The translations under genes were made by a program, and so were the position numbers. Under the pieces are notes generated by a model. The model was not told where the DNA came from. It saw only the letters and a program-made list of their open reading frames with translations, and searched no databases. From Bacteroides sp. (GTDB taxonomy: Bacteria; Bacteroidota; Bacteroidia; Bacteroidales; Muribaculaceae): 64,000 bases of DNA. The first letter of the stretch is position 1, and the number at the start of each line of letters is the position of its first letter. Positions 9,271-18,731 of the stretch are shown here, in pieces. Location: positions 47,236-111,235 of the forward strand of contig JAAVDJ010000020.1 in the NCBI GenBank assembly GCA_014801875.1, written 5' to 3'.

Positions 9271-11478
9271 TCAAATACGCTGTATGTCTTTAACACCTTT
9301 GACGGTGCGAAGTTTTTTAAGAAGAGTTGTAAGTTGTCTTTGGTCGGAGACAGCCACGACAATAACCCCCTGAAACATCCCGTCGTTGCTGTCGACGGAT
9401 ACATTCCGGAGATTTGCCCCCACCTCCTTGGAAATAATGGAGGTTATGTTGGCGAGGATGCCGATGTCGTCATTTCCGACGATGCGGAGGGAAACCGGAA
9501 GGGAATCCCCCTCCTTGCCGCTCCAGTCAGCCCGGATGATGCGGTAGGGATATCGCTCGCGTATATTGGCGGAGTTCGGGCAGTCGCACCGATGAATCTT
9601 GACAGTGCCGTCAGAGCTGATGAAGCCAAATACCTTGTCGCCGTAGATAGGAGCACAGCATTTGGCGAAGCGGTAGTTGAGGCCCCGGATGGATTTGTCG
9701 CCGATGACAAGGACATCGCTTTTCCCCTGAGTTTCGTCAGGGCGGTGCATCTGATATTCCTCGGCGGAAATTTTCGGCCCTTCGGTCTTTACAGTCACCT
9801 CATCCACATAAGAGGCGAGAAATTTGCCGGGATCGATTTTTTCGTCGTTCATATCGGCGAAAAACTCATTGGCATATTTGTATCCCGCACTCTTGATGAG
9901 CTTCATCAGCACAGCCTCGTCGATATCGATCTTTCTGTTTTTGGCACGCCTTTCAAGGAGCTCTTTCCCTAAATCGGCCTTACGTTGGAGTTCCTCGTTG
10001 AGACTCTGCTTGATTTTATTCCTCGCTTTTGAGCTGACCACAATGTTCAGCCAATCCGATTTGGGCGACTGGTTGGAGGAGGTAAGTATTTCCACGGTGT
10101 CGCCGTTAGAGATGCGGTAGGTGATTTTGCGATGCTGCCCGTTGACGACGGCTCCGGTGCAGTGAGAGCCAACATTGGAATGAATGAGGAAAGCGAAGTC
10201 AAGGACAGTGGCTCCGGCGGCAAGCCGGAAGAGGTCACCCTTAGGTGTAAAAGCGAACACCTCCTTGCCATAGACATCCATCCTCATATCCTTCATAAGC
10301 TGCATCGGACCGGTCTCGGCCGTCTCGAGGATATCGCGGATATTTGTCATCCATTGGTCAGTGCTGTCGCTTTTCACCCCCTTGTAGCGCCAATGGGCAG
10401 CAAGACCCTTCTCGGCGACGAGATCCATCCTACGGGTTCGGAACTGAACCTCCACCCATTTAGAGCCCGGGCCCATGACTGTGGCATGAAGGCTTTCATA
10501 CCCGTTGCTTTTGGGTATTGAAATCCAATCTTTCATACGAGCCGGGTTTGCGGTGTACATATCCGCCACTATGGAATATGCGAGCCAGCAGTCGCTTTTC
10601 TCCTTTTCGCGAGGGGTGTCGATGATGACCCGTATAGCAAAGAGGTCGTAGATTCCCTGGAGGTCTACTTTCTGCTTCTTCATCTTGTTCCATATGGAGG
10701 ATATTGACTTGGTGCGCCCCTTGATGTCGAATTTGAGTCCGGCAGCAAGAAGTTTCTCCTTCACAGGGTCGATGAATGATTTGATATAAGCGTCGCGGCT
10801 CCGTTTGGTCTCGTTGAGTTTATGAGCTATCTGGGTGTATATTTCGCGATTTGTATATTTCAGGGCAAGATCCTCCAGCTCCCCTTTGATTTTGTAGAGA
10901 CCAAGACGATGAGCGAGTTGGGCATAGAGGCAGCTGGCCTCGAAAGCCACATTTCTGACCCATTCCTCGTCAGGATGATGGTTGATTGCACGCATGAGGA
11001 CGAGATTCCGGACAATCATGATGATGATGACCCGGATGTCGTCGGCCAGAGATAACATCAGACCTCTGAAATTATCCTGGTTTGTCGCGCTATTCTTGTT
11101 GGAAAAACGGTCTACGGCCATTAATCCTTCAAGAAGAGAAGCCACGTCCTCACCCCAATCCTTCAGGATTTCGTCTTTATCGACAAGGGCGTTTGCAAGA
11201 AGGGGATAGAGCCCGATAGCGAGGAGGATGTTGTGGTCAGGCTCGATGGCCTCGGCAAAGAGGATAGCCGTGCGGAGGGAGAGGATTGCGGGGGAGAGGT
11301 GCTTGGCATCGTGAGCCGCCGGAGCACGCCGCATGGCCGCGAGCATTATTTTCTCGAATTTCTCCCTCTCTTCAATAGAAAAGCGCTCGGAGATAAATTC
11401 GCGTGTATGGTTGAGGAGGGAGATAAGCTCCCTCCTTTCCGAGATCGAGAGTATGTCCTTATTGGAATGATCCATCAT
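9271..11478 (-). CDS. relA: RelA/SpoT family (p)ppGpp synthetase; hydrolase domain looks degenerate
   Basis: Synthetase motifs GRTKSISSIWNKMKKQ, RMKDWISIPKSNGYESLHATVMGP, EVQFRT; TGS (AFTPKGDLFRLAAGATVLDFAFLIHSNVG) and ACT domains. Likely start at MMDHSNK. Confidence 0.9.
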   Translation of the reverse strand: MMDHSNKDILSISERRELISLLNHTREFISERFSIEEREKFEKIMLAAMRRAPAAHDAKHLSPAILSLRTAILFAEAIEPDHNILLAIGLYPLLANALVDKDEILKDWGEDVASLLEGLMAVDRFSNKNSATNQDNFRGLMLSLADDIRVIIIMIVRNLVLMRAINHHPDEEWVRNVAFEASCLYAQLAHRLGLYKIKGELEDLALKYTNREIYTQIAHKLNETKRSRDAYIKSFIDPVKEKLLAAGLKFDIKGRTKSISSIWNKMKKQKVDLQGIYDLFAIRVIIDTPREKEKSDCWLAYSIVADMYTANPARMKDWISIPKSNGYESLHATVMGPGSKWVEVQFRTRRMDLVAEKGLAAHWRYKGVKSDSTDQWMTNIRDILETAETGPMQLMKDMRMDVYGKEVFAFTPKGDLFRLAAGATVLDFAFLIHSNVGSHCTGAVVNGQHRKITYRISNGDTVEILTSSNQSPKSDWLNIVVSSKARNKIKQSLNEELQRKADLGKELLERRAKNRKIDIDEAVLMKLIKSAGYKYANEFFADMNDEKIDPGKFLASYVDEVTVKTEGPKISAEEYQMHRPDETQGKSDVLVIGDKSIRGLNYRFAKCCAPIYGDKVFGFISSDGTVKIHRCDCPNSANIRERYPYRIIRADWSGKEGDSLPVSLRIVGNDDIGILANITSIISKEVGANLRNVSVDSNDGMFQGVIVVAVSDQRQLTTLLKKLRTVKGVKDIQRI

Positions 11479-11593
11479 TAGGGTGAAGTCTTTAGGCTTG
11501 AGGCATAAGGGGAGAGAATAAATATAGGGAGGAGGGATGTGCAAAAATATAAAAAATGGAATTTATATGCAAGCTGAGGGACGAAAAATGGAT

Positions 11594-11803
11594 AATGAAG
11601 ATGTTTAAACTTTTTACGGGCTTGTTTATTTTTATAAAGATTTCTTTAAAAAGGAACCCTCTTTGCCCGTCTTCAGCCATCTTTCGGGGTGCTTTTTCAT
11701 CTCTCATCGGTCGTTTAGCTCGCTAAACTTCCTCTTCGAGCTAAAAAATCACCTCCGAAATCCGGCTAAATCCGGACAAAGAAAAAGTTTAAACAACTTC
11801 ATT
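11594..11803. repeat. MITE-like element bounded by 22-bp imperfect (21/22) terminal inverted repeats
   Basis: Left AATGAAGATGTTTAAACTTTTT (11594-11615); right AAAAAGTTTAAACAACTTCATT (11782-11803); internal hairpin GTTTAGC-TC-GCTAAAC. Confidence 0.5.
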
Positions 11804-12855
11804 TATTTTGAATGACGACGAATAAAGGAGAAAATTGTGTCGTAAGCAGCCTCACGAACCGGTTTGCGGCTTAAGATAAGGTCATGTAGTCCGCTGTCGA
11901 TTGTACATACTTCCCTTACTTTGCCGAGCTTTTCTCCTCGTTTCTGAAGCATGAAGGGGTCGAGGACGGCATCTCCGGTCTGGAACTCCGGAGTGTAGTT
12001 GCAGCCGTCGATTTTGCGGCTGCTATGCATCACGAGGATGGGGACTGAAATATTCTCACGCTTCTTCATCAGTCGGCTCTGTGCAGAGTTGATAGCATTG
12101 ACCCACGACCATGTGACCGGAGGGGAATACACCATCTTCCAGTCGGTGTTATATGTCCATTCTCCGTAATACTCTTTCAAGAGAGAATAAGCATATCCGT
12201 CGCAATGTCCCTGTTTCTGCTTGGCATTAGGAAAAATCTTTCCTAAAAAACCGAGTGTGGGAGCAGCCACGTTGCGCATGAAGGCATTGAAATTCCATTC
12301 GAGGAAGGGGCTGTCTGTCACGATACGGTCCACCCCAATATCCTTTCCTTTCATTGCACCCATGAAAGCAACGGTTAGTCCACCCGTTGAGTGTCCTCCG
12401 AGAGTGATGTCGGTGTTGCCGTCCCGTCTGATCTGAACGAGAGCAGAGTCTATGTCCGCGAAATATTCCTCTTGCTTGCGAATGTTGAAAGGATACTGCC
12501 AGGGCTCTTTGCTACGTCCGTAGCGACGCAGGTCGACGGCATAGAAATTATATCCGGAATCCACGAACCGTTCTCCCATTTCCGCCTGAAAGAAATAGTC
12601 GTTGAATCCGTGGATATAAAGGAACGCTTTCTTAGAGGGGCGGGAAGTTAGTTTGCGGATGATTGTGGAGCGGCACGGTCCATCGAAAGCCTCCCCCTGA
12701 TTGACATAGCGGGCCTCATACCCATCGAGGATATCCGGATGCCATGAAGTGTCAGTGACGGGTGTTTTAGGACCTTTGTATTTTTCGTTGATGTCCCATG
12801 CACCGGCAAAGGCGACGGAGAGGAACAGAAATATAAACAGGGGGAGTTTACGCAT
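11803..12855 (-). CDS. alpha/beta hydrolase (monoacylglycerol lipase / S33-like)
   Basis: GGHSTGG nucleophile elbow, VDLRRYGRS, signal peptide. Confidence 0.85.
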   Translation of the reverse strand: MRKLPLFIFLFLSVAFAGAWDINEKYKGPKTPVTDTSWHPDILDGYEARYVNQGEAFDGPCRSTIIRKLTSRPSKKAFLYIHGFNDYFFQAEMGERFVDSGYNFYAVDLRRYGRSKEPWQYPFNIRKQEEYFADIDSALVQIRRDGNTDITLGGHSTGGLTVAFMGAMKGKDIGVDRIVTDSPFLEWNFNAFMRNVAAPTLGFLGKIFPNAKQKQGHCDGYAYSLLKEYYGEWTYNTDWKMVYSPPVTWSWVNAINSAQSRLMKKRENISVPILVMHSSRKIDGCNYTPEFQTGDAVLDPFMLQKRGEKLGKVREVCTIDSGLHDLILSRKPVREAAYDTIFSFIRRHSK

Positions 12856-12880
12856 TTGGATATATTTATAAAAGTGAAAA

Positions 12881-12905
12881 AGTGAGTCGATGGAAACGAC
12901 TCACT
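12881..12905 (-). terminator. terminator of TonB receptor gene
   Basis: AGTGAGTCG/CGACTCACT stem with T-rich flank on minus strand. Confidence 0.7.
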
Positions 12906-12943
12906 TTTTTAACGGCAATACTCCTTAAAAAGTTCTGTAAATA

Positions 12944-15790
12944 TCAGAAACGGGGGCGACCGCCGGGACCTCCCATTCCGCCTCTTCCACCTCCACCGGG
13001 GGGCGGAGGCATCATGCCGGGACCACGCATATCCGATTCACCATCTGGACCTTTCCCTTTCTTCGAGAGGGTGTTGAAATTCCATGTGAGACCGAACATG
13101 ACGTAGCGTGTGAGGTCGTTATACCATGAGTCGATAATTGAGTTTGCTCCGACCGAACGGCTGATATTCTTCTTTTCTCCGAGGATGTCGTAAGCCCTTA
13201 CGGAGACAGTCAGCTGTCTGTTTCGGAGGAAAGAATAGGAGAGCTGTGCGTTCCAGAGCCACTGTTTTGAATTAAACCCGGCCGAATAACCTGTAGAGTT
13301 TGAGAAAGAAAGGTCTGTCGTGAGTTCAAGACCGAAAGGAAGATATACGGATATGTCGGAGTTGAAACCGTAGGAATGAGTCTGTCGGTTGTCTTGCTCG
13401 GGGAGGGAGTTGGTGATGTTGCCGAACGAGTAGGACGGATTGACAGACATCTGGAATACATCGCAAGAGAAGGTCAGTCCGGCTGAGGGGGCAAGGGAAA
13501 GATTGCCGGTGCGGTTGAAGTCTCCGTTGATATAACCCGGAGTATTGGCAAAGCGGGCATTCATTCGGGCATTGAAACGCCATCTCCGGTTGGTGAAGGG
13601 ACGGGTAATCATTGCCATACCGAAGATATTGAAGTTACCGTTGACATTCCCGTAGGTGGTGGTTCTTCCTCCGGTCTCGCGGTTTGTAATAGTTTTGGAG
13701 ACAATCGAGTTGAGGGCGAACGAAGCGTTCAGCATTGCGAAGAGAGATTGCTGAGAAGATGTGCGGAAATCGTTGAAGAACACACCGATATTTTGGGTGA
13801 ATGTGGGTTTAAGGTCAGGATTACCCTGGACAATGTTCAGGGGGTCAGACTCATCACGCACGGGCTGCAACTGAGTCATCGAGGGTTGCGACGTGCGGGC
13901 CCTGTAGTTCACGCGGAGTGAGGAGCGAGTGTTCATTCGGTAGCGTATATTGGCGAAGGGAGAGACATTCCACACCCAGCGCGTCGGGATGTTGCGGTCC
14001 TGATTGATAAGGTCAGTGCTTTCAGAGCTTGAGGGAGAGAAGAGAAGACCGGCGTTCAGGTTAAGCTTTTTGGACACTTTCTTATATCCTATCTGAAGTT
14101 CCTGATTGAAGAAATTATTGCGGAAGCTGTTGCTCAGAGCCTCTTCAAAAACCGCATCGGTAGGCACCTCCGAGATAAAGGGAGGATTGAAGTTTTCAGT
14201 ATCCTCCGGGGCAGGGAGTGAATAGGTCATTTTGTCGGCATTATTCCACTGATAGGAAAGGCGATAGGCAAAGTCAAGAAAATTTCCTTTCTTGACATCA
14301 CCCAGAGGTTCGGTCCATGTGAGGCGAGTGTTGACGCTGTTGCTCCAGGTGTGGTTATCGATGAAGCGATAGAGCTCTTCGTCGTCTTTATCGGAGACCA
14401 TATAATAAATGATATTGCTCCAGGATGTGGATTTCTGGCGTGTGTTAGAGAAATTGTATCTTGCCTGCACGCTGAAGGCCCTGCCGGGACGTGAAGCGAA
14501 CTTATGACTGTATATAATATTACCACCCGCTGAGACGCTTGTGCCTTTGTTGGTAGAAACGTTTTGGTTTCTGTTGATCTCTTGCTGCTGTTCATCAGAA
14601 AGGGTGGAAAGGCTTGAAAGCTCCGATTCGCGGAAATTGAGGGAGAAATTGGGTCGGAACTCAATTGTGTTGTGGGAGTCAATGTTCCAGAGAAGACGGA
14701 AATCGGAGTTGACATTGTGTCCTTTATCGCGGTTGTCTGAGTTAGACTCCTGGAAGTTGGAGTAGTCGGGGTAAAGAAACTGTGTTGCCTGGCGGCTGAT
14801 GGAATGCCTGTCGGAATGGGAATACATCACATTACCACCGATACGGAACACCTCCTCATTTCCGACATTGAAATTGATGCCGAATCTTTGTGAGGTATTA
14901 ATGCCATTGTTGCCTCCGAAATCACGGAAGTTTCCACGGCCTCGGTCTGAGAATCCCATCTCATTTATGTTGTTTAGACCGCCGAGGAGGGTTATCTGGT
15001 TTCCATTGAAGAAGTTATTGACCACGAAGCTCCCTTGATAACGACCGTCAGTGCCATATCCGGCCGACGCGTTTCCGAACCAACCGTTGTTCATATCTTT
15101 TTTCACCGTCAGGTTAATAACAGTCTCTTCTTCCCCGTCGTCCACACCGGTCATCCTCGCGAGATCGCTCTTGCGGTCGACGACCTGCACTTTGTCAACC
15201 ATGTTTGAGGGAAGGTTTTTTGTGGCCATCTGAGGGTCGTCGCCGAAAAATTCCTTTCCGTTGACGAGGATTTTCGTTATTGACTTTCCGTTGGATGTGA
15301 TCGAACCGTCAGAACCGACTTCCACGCCGGGGAGTTTTTTCAGGAGGTCGTTGACAGTAGCATTTTGAGCCGTGTGGTATGACCCGGCATTGAATTCGAT
15401 TGTGTCCTGTTTGGCTATGACGGCCGTCTTGATACCGGTCACTACGGCCTCTTTCAGCACGACGGAGTTGTCTGACAGGAGGATTTTGCCGACATTTATT
15501 GTGTCCGGCTTTTGATTGACGTCAATATTGCGAAAGAAATCATCTTTACCAACCATGGAAGCAAACAGGAGATATTTGCCGGTATTTACTTTCGAGAATG
15601 CAAATGAGCCGTCGGCTTCAGTAATAACTGCCGCATCGCGGATTGAATCCGGCAAAGATATGAGCTGGACAGTGACGCCGGGCAAAGCAGAGTCATCGAC
15701 ATCGACCACTGTGCCGACCACAACGTTGGCAATAGCAGAGATGGCGCAGAGCGGGGCGGTGAGAACCGGTATGAGACGTAGAAACTTCAT
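12944..15790 (-). CDS. outer-membrane beta-barrel / TonB-dependent receptor-like protein with carboxypeptidase-like N-terminal domain
   Basis: 948 aa; VVGTVVDVDDSALPGVTVQL, plug-like LLKKLPGVEVGSDGSITSNGKSITKILVNGKEFFGDDP; Gly/Pro-rich C-terminus. Confidence 0.88.
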   Translation of the reverse strand: MKFLRLIPVLTAPLCAISAIANVVVGTVVDVDDSALPGVTVQLISLPDSIRDAAVITEADGSFAFSKVNTGKYLLFASMVGKDDFFRNIDVNQKPDTINVGKILLSDNSVVLKEAVVTGIKTAVIAKQDTIEFNAGSYHTAQNATVNDLLKKLPGVEVGSDGSITSNGKSITKILVNGKEFFGDDPQMATKNLPSNMVDKVQVVDRKSDLARMTGVDDGEEETVINLTVKKDMNNGWFGNASAGYGTDGRYQGSFVVNNFFNGNQITLLGGLNNINEMGFSDRGRGNFRDFGGNNGINTSQRFGINFNVGNEEVFRIGGNVMYSHSDRHSISRQATQFLYPDYSNFQESNSDNRDKGHNVNSDFRLLWNIDSHNTIEFRPNFSLNFRESELSSLSTLSDEQQQEINRNQNVSTNKGTSVSAGGNIIYSHKFASRPGRAFSVQARYNFSNTRQKSTSWSNIIYYMVSDKDDEELYRFIDNHTWSNSVNTRLTWTEPLGDVKKGNFLDFAYRLSYQWNNADKMTYSLPAPEDTENFNPPFISEVPTDAVFEEALSNSFRNNFFNQELQIGYKKVSKKLNLNAGLLFSPSSSESTDLINQDRNIPTRWVWNVSPFANIRYRMNTRSSLRVNYRARTSQPSMTQLQPVRDESDPLNIVQGNPDLKPTFTQNIGVFFNDFRTSSQQSLFAMLNASFALNSIVSKTITNRETGGRTTTYGNVNGNFNIFGMAMITRPFTNRRWRFNARMNARFANTPGYINGDFNRTGNLSLAPSAGLTFSCDVFQMSVNPSYSFGNITNSLPEQDNRQTHSYGFNSDISVYLPFGLELTTDLSFSNSTGYSAGFNSKQWLWNAQLSYSFLRNRQLTVSVRAYDILGEKKNISRSVGANSIIDSWYNDLTRYVMFGLTWNFNTLSKKGKGPDGESDMRGPGMMPPPPGGGGRGGMGGPGGRPRF

Positions 15791-15867
15791 ATATAACTAT
15801 AGTGGAATTTTTATAATAAAGACTTTCTGAGAAGCAAAAGGTTTAGACCGCTACGCACAAAAAATAA

Positions 15868-15898
15868 AAACCGATGTATCTTCTCAGACACATCGGAA
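15868..15898 (-). terminator. terminator of ECF sigma gene
   Basis: CCGATGTGTCTGAGAAGATACATCGG followed by TTTTTATTTTTT on minus strand. Confidence 0.7.
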
Positions 15899-15964
15899 AA
15901 ATTATTAATTTATGAAACGAGTTTTACTCAAAAAAAGAATCTTGGGAAAGAATATGCTCAAAAC

Positions 15965-16471
15965 TTATCTGAAATCTTTGAGCTGCTCGCGGAGCTTCTT
16001 GCGTGCGAAGAAAATTCTGCTTTTTACAGTGCCGACGGGGAGATCAAGCTTAGCAGCGATTTCGTGATACTTGTAACCTGCAACATACATGTTGAAGGGC
16101 ACCTTGTATTCGTCAGAGAAAGCGTTGAGAGCGTTTGAAATTTCTTTAACTTCGAATGAACCTTCAGGAGTTTCAAGTCCGGAGTCTTGAGAAATGTTAA
16201 GGTGGTAAAGATCTTCAGTCTGGTCAATAACAGTTGCCTTTTTAACAGTCTGGCGATAGTTATTGATAAAGATATTACGCATAATAGTAAAGACCCACCC
16301 TTTAAAGTTTGTGTTGTCAACGAATTTTTCCTCGTTGTCAAGCGCTTTAAGAGTAGTGTCCTGAAGAAGGTCATGCGCCTCTTCTTTATTAGTAGTAAGC
16401 TGATAAGCGAAACTTAAAAGATTAGCTTGCAGCCCTAATATTTTTTGCTGGAAAGTGTTTGATGATGCCAT
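15965..16471 (-). CDS. ECF RNA polymerase sigma factor (sigma-70 family)
   Basis: Region 2 LLQDTTLKALDNEEKF..NFKGWVFTIMRNIFIN and region 4 YKYHEIAAKLDLPVGTVKSRIFFARKKLREQL. Confidence 0.92.
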   Translation of the reverse strand: MASSNTFQQKILGLQANLLSFAYQLTTNKEEAHDLLQDTTLKALDNEEKFVDNTNFKGWVFTIMRNIFINNYRQTVKKATVIDQTEDLYHLNISQDSGLETPEGSFEVKEISNALNAFSDEYKVPFNMYVAGYKYHEIAAKLDLPVGTVKSRIFFARKKLREQLKDFR

Positions 16472-17210
16472 GATGTCAGAATTTTTAATTAGTCGTTAAA
16501 AGTTGTTTGCCTATATAACAAGAAGGGTTCGAAAAAGTTTAGAAAAAGTTGAATTTTTTTTGAAGAATTTTTTATTTGATTTTTAAATTGCTGAATATCA
16601 GGAATAATTTTGATGTATTTATTACGATTTTTTTAAGAATCTGTTTGCTTTTTACTGTTATTAGACCTTTAGACCGCTTCCCACATTTTTTGTGAGAAGC
16701 GGTCTTAGATATTATTTATCAAGAGGGTGATGGCCGGAAAATCAATCATTCCCTCAGAATGCAGCAGATTTTTAGGTATGCATGCACCACATTAGACTTA
16801 ACGGGAGTGTCGGGGTAGGAGAGATATCGTTTCAAAATTTGCGGGGGGGAGGATTTTGTGAGGTTAATTGATGCTTATAAAATATTAATTAATTGAATTA
16901 TAGTGTTATGAGAAGTGAAGTTTTTACAAAGGGGTATAAAATAAGCGTCAGGGTAAAGTGAAATTTTTAACCTGACTAAATGTGTAAAATTATGCAAAAT
17001 TAGGGAAACTTGAGCATAGGGTACGATAAGATGATAAAACAAAGAGGTGTTGTTATTGCCTTAGGCTGAGGGTCTGTTTTCAAATCACAGGTTCAGAGAG
17101 AATCAGGGAAAAGAAAAACTGTTGTCGCGGAGTAAGACGGTCAGGTCATTCTCCAGGGGCAACAGTTTCAGAATTTTTATATAAAAGGGTAGGGAAAGTA
17201 TAAAAACAAA

Positions 17211-17234
17211 AACGCCGGACTATTGTCCGGCGTT
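17211..17234 (-). terminator. terminator of tRNA-His transcript
   Basis: AACGCCGGAC-TATT-GTCCGGCGTT, then TTTTTGTTTTT on minus strand. Confidence 0.75.
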
Positions 17235-17242
17235 AAAGAGAG

Positions 17243-17318
17243 GGTAGAAGATGGGGCTCGAACCCACGACCTACGGAACCACAATCCGTCGCTCTAACCA
17301 ACTGAGCTACATCTACCA
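17243..17318 (-). tRNA. tRNA-His (anticodon GTG)
   Basis: Minus strand GGTAGATGTAGCTCAGTTGGTTAGAGCGACGGATTGTGGTTCCGTAGGTCGTGGGTTCGAGCCCCATCTTCTACC; loop TTGTGGT gives GTG. Ends are approximate by 1 nt. Confidence 0.92.
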
Positions 17319-17578
17319 TATTGCTTCACGAAAGAATTCCACTAAAGGCTTCGCAAGGTTTTCTTCCGAAAAGCGATGCAAAGTTACGCACTTTTTTTGA
17401 AACCTCCAAATATTTCGGATAAAAAATTTGAATAAAATTTTGCAAATTTTTGTAATAGACTTAGAATAAGACGATTAAATTGCAAAAAAAAAAGAAGCCC
17501 GCTGAAAGGCCTCTTTTATGAGTATGACTGTGATTTTATTTTCCGCCGGGGGTGGCAATCGCAAACGCCATTTTCATT

Positions 17579-18676
17579 TTATTTCCCTATGAGTTCGGAA
17601 AGGGTGGTGAAGAACTCAGGGTTGTGTCCAGTCGTTATGTTGCGTATCTTCCCTTCCGGGTCAATGATTGCTTTGGTCGGGAATCCCTGCACACCGTATT
17701 CATCAAGAAGGGTAGAGGTCTTGGGGTTGTAGACATTCACCCATGGAAGTTCATATTTAGCTACGGCCTTTCGCCATGCCTCTTCGGATTCGTTGCAGTC
17801 TACGCCGACAATCTCAAGGACATCCTTATATTTGGCGTAAGCCTCCTTCAGCTCCGGGAACCCTTTGATACACCAGATGCACCATCCGCCCCAGAAATCA
17901 AGAATCACCCATTTACCACGGAACTGAGATAAAGAGACCTGGTTTCCCTGAAGGTCAAGGAGAGAAAAATCGGGAGCTGTGACATCACCCTTAGCCATTT
18001 CCTGCTGACGACGTTCCTTCTCAATACTCTTTTCAATCTGGAGTTTCTGATTTTCCATGACCGGGGTCAGGATAGAGGTCTTGGCTCCTTCCGAGATGAG
18101 AGGATAAAGCTCCAGGAAATCTTCTCCGTCAAGCTGCATGAGGGCATAAACGGAATTGGGATTGGTAGGATTCTCCTTGATATAGTCTTTGAGAGAGTTG
18201 TTGTAGTCATCAATGAGCGCCTGCATCTCCTCCTTAGGGGGATTTTCCTGCTTTCTGAGAGAATAGAATTTCTCAAGAATGGGAGTCACGATTCCGTCAA
18301 TCTCATTAACTCCTTCATAGAGGCGAGTACCGGTGGATTTTGCCTTAGTGGGGTTCATTTCCATGACTTCAGTGGTGATCTGATCGCCGGGAGCGGCATA
18401 AACGAGGAAAATGTTTCTTCCACCGAGAGAGAACCTATACTGCGTGCCCCCTTCGGCATCAGCAATAGGCACCACAGCCATATTGTCTTTGACCGGGACA
18501 GCAGCAGAGACAGTGCCACGCTCATCTCTCGGTTTCGAGAGGTTGAGGATGGTGGTATAATCATAATTGAGAGAATCGAGGCCGGCATCGGCCGGGAGTT
18601 TCACGGTGATGTCTGCAAAAGCAGTCGCCGGAGCCATGATGGCACACGTCAGGGCGGCGGATAAAAGTTTATTCAT
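17579..18676 (-). CDS. TlpA-like thioredoxin-fold thiol:disulfide oxidoreductase
   Basis: APDFSLLDLQGNQVSLSQFRGKWVILDFWGGWCIWCIKGFPELK; signal peptide. Confidence 0.88.
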   Translation of the reverse strand: MNKLLSAALTCAIMAPATAFADITVKLPADAGLDSLNYDYTTILNLSKPRDERGTVSAAVPVKDNMAVVPIADAEGGTQYRFSLGGRNIFLVYAAPGDQITTEVMEMNPTKAKSTGTRLYEGVNEIDGIVTPILEKFYSLRKQENPPKEEMQALIDDYNNSLKDYIKENPTNPNSVYALMQLDGEDFLELYPLISEGAKTSILTPVMENQKLQIEKSIEKERRQQEMAKGDVTAPDFSLLDLQGNQVSLSQFRGKWVILDFWGGWCIWCIKGFPELKEAYAKYKDVLEIVGVDCNESEEAWRKAVAKYELPWVNVYNPKTSTLLDEYGVQGFPTKAIIDPEGKIRNITTGHNPEFFTTLSELIGK

Positions 18677-18731
18677 ATTAATATATTTTTGTTTCTATTA
18701 AAAATGAGGCTCACAAAGACCTCTATAATAA

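Noticed and set aside
11492-11707. 71-aa minus ORF MRDEKAPRKMAEDGQRGF...
   Set aside because: It lies across the MITE-like element and the rsh start; no support as a gene beyond being open.
17101-17170. SRP (4.5S) RNA because of GGTCAGGTC
   Set aside because: The GGAAGGAAGCAGC-type tetraloop/asymmetric loop that should follow is absent; the match is probably chance.
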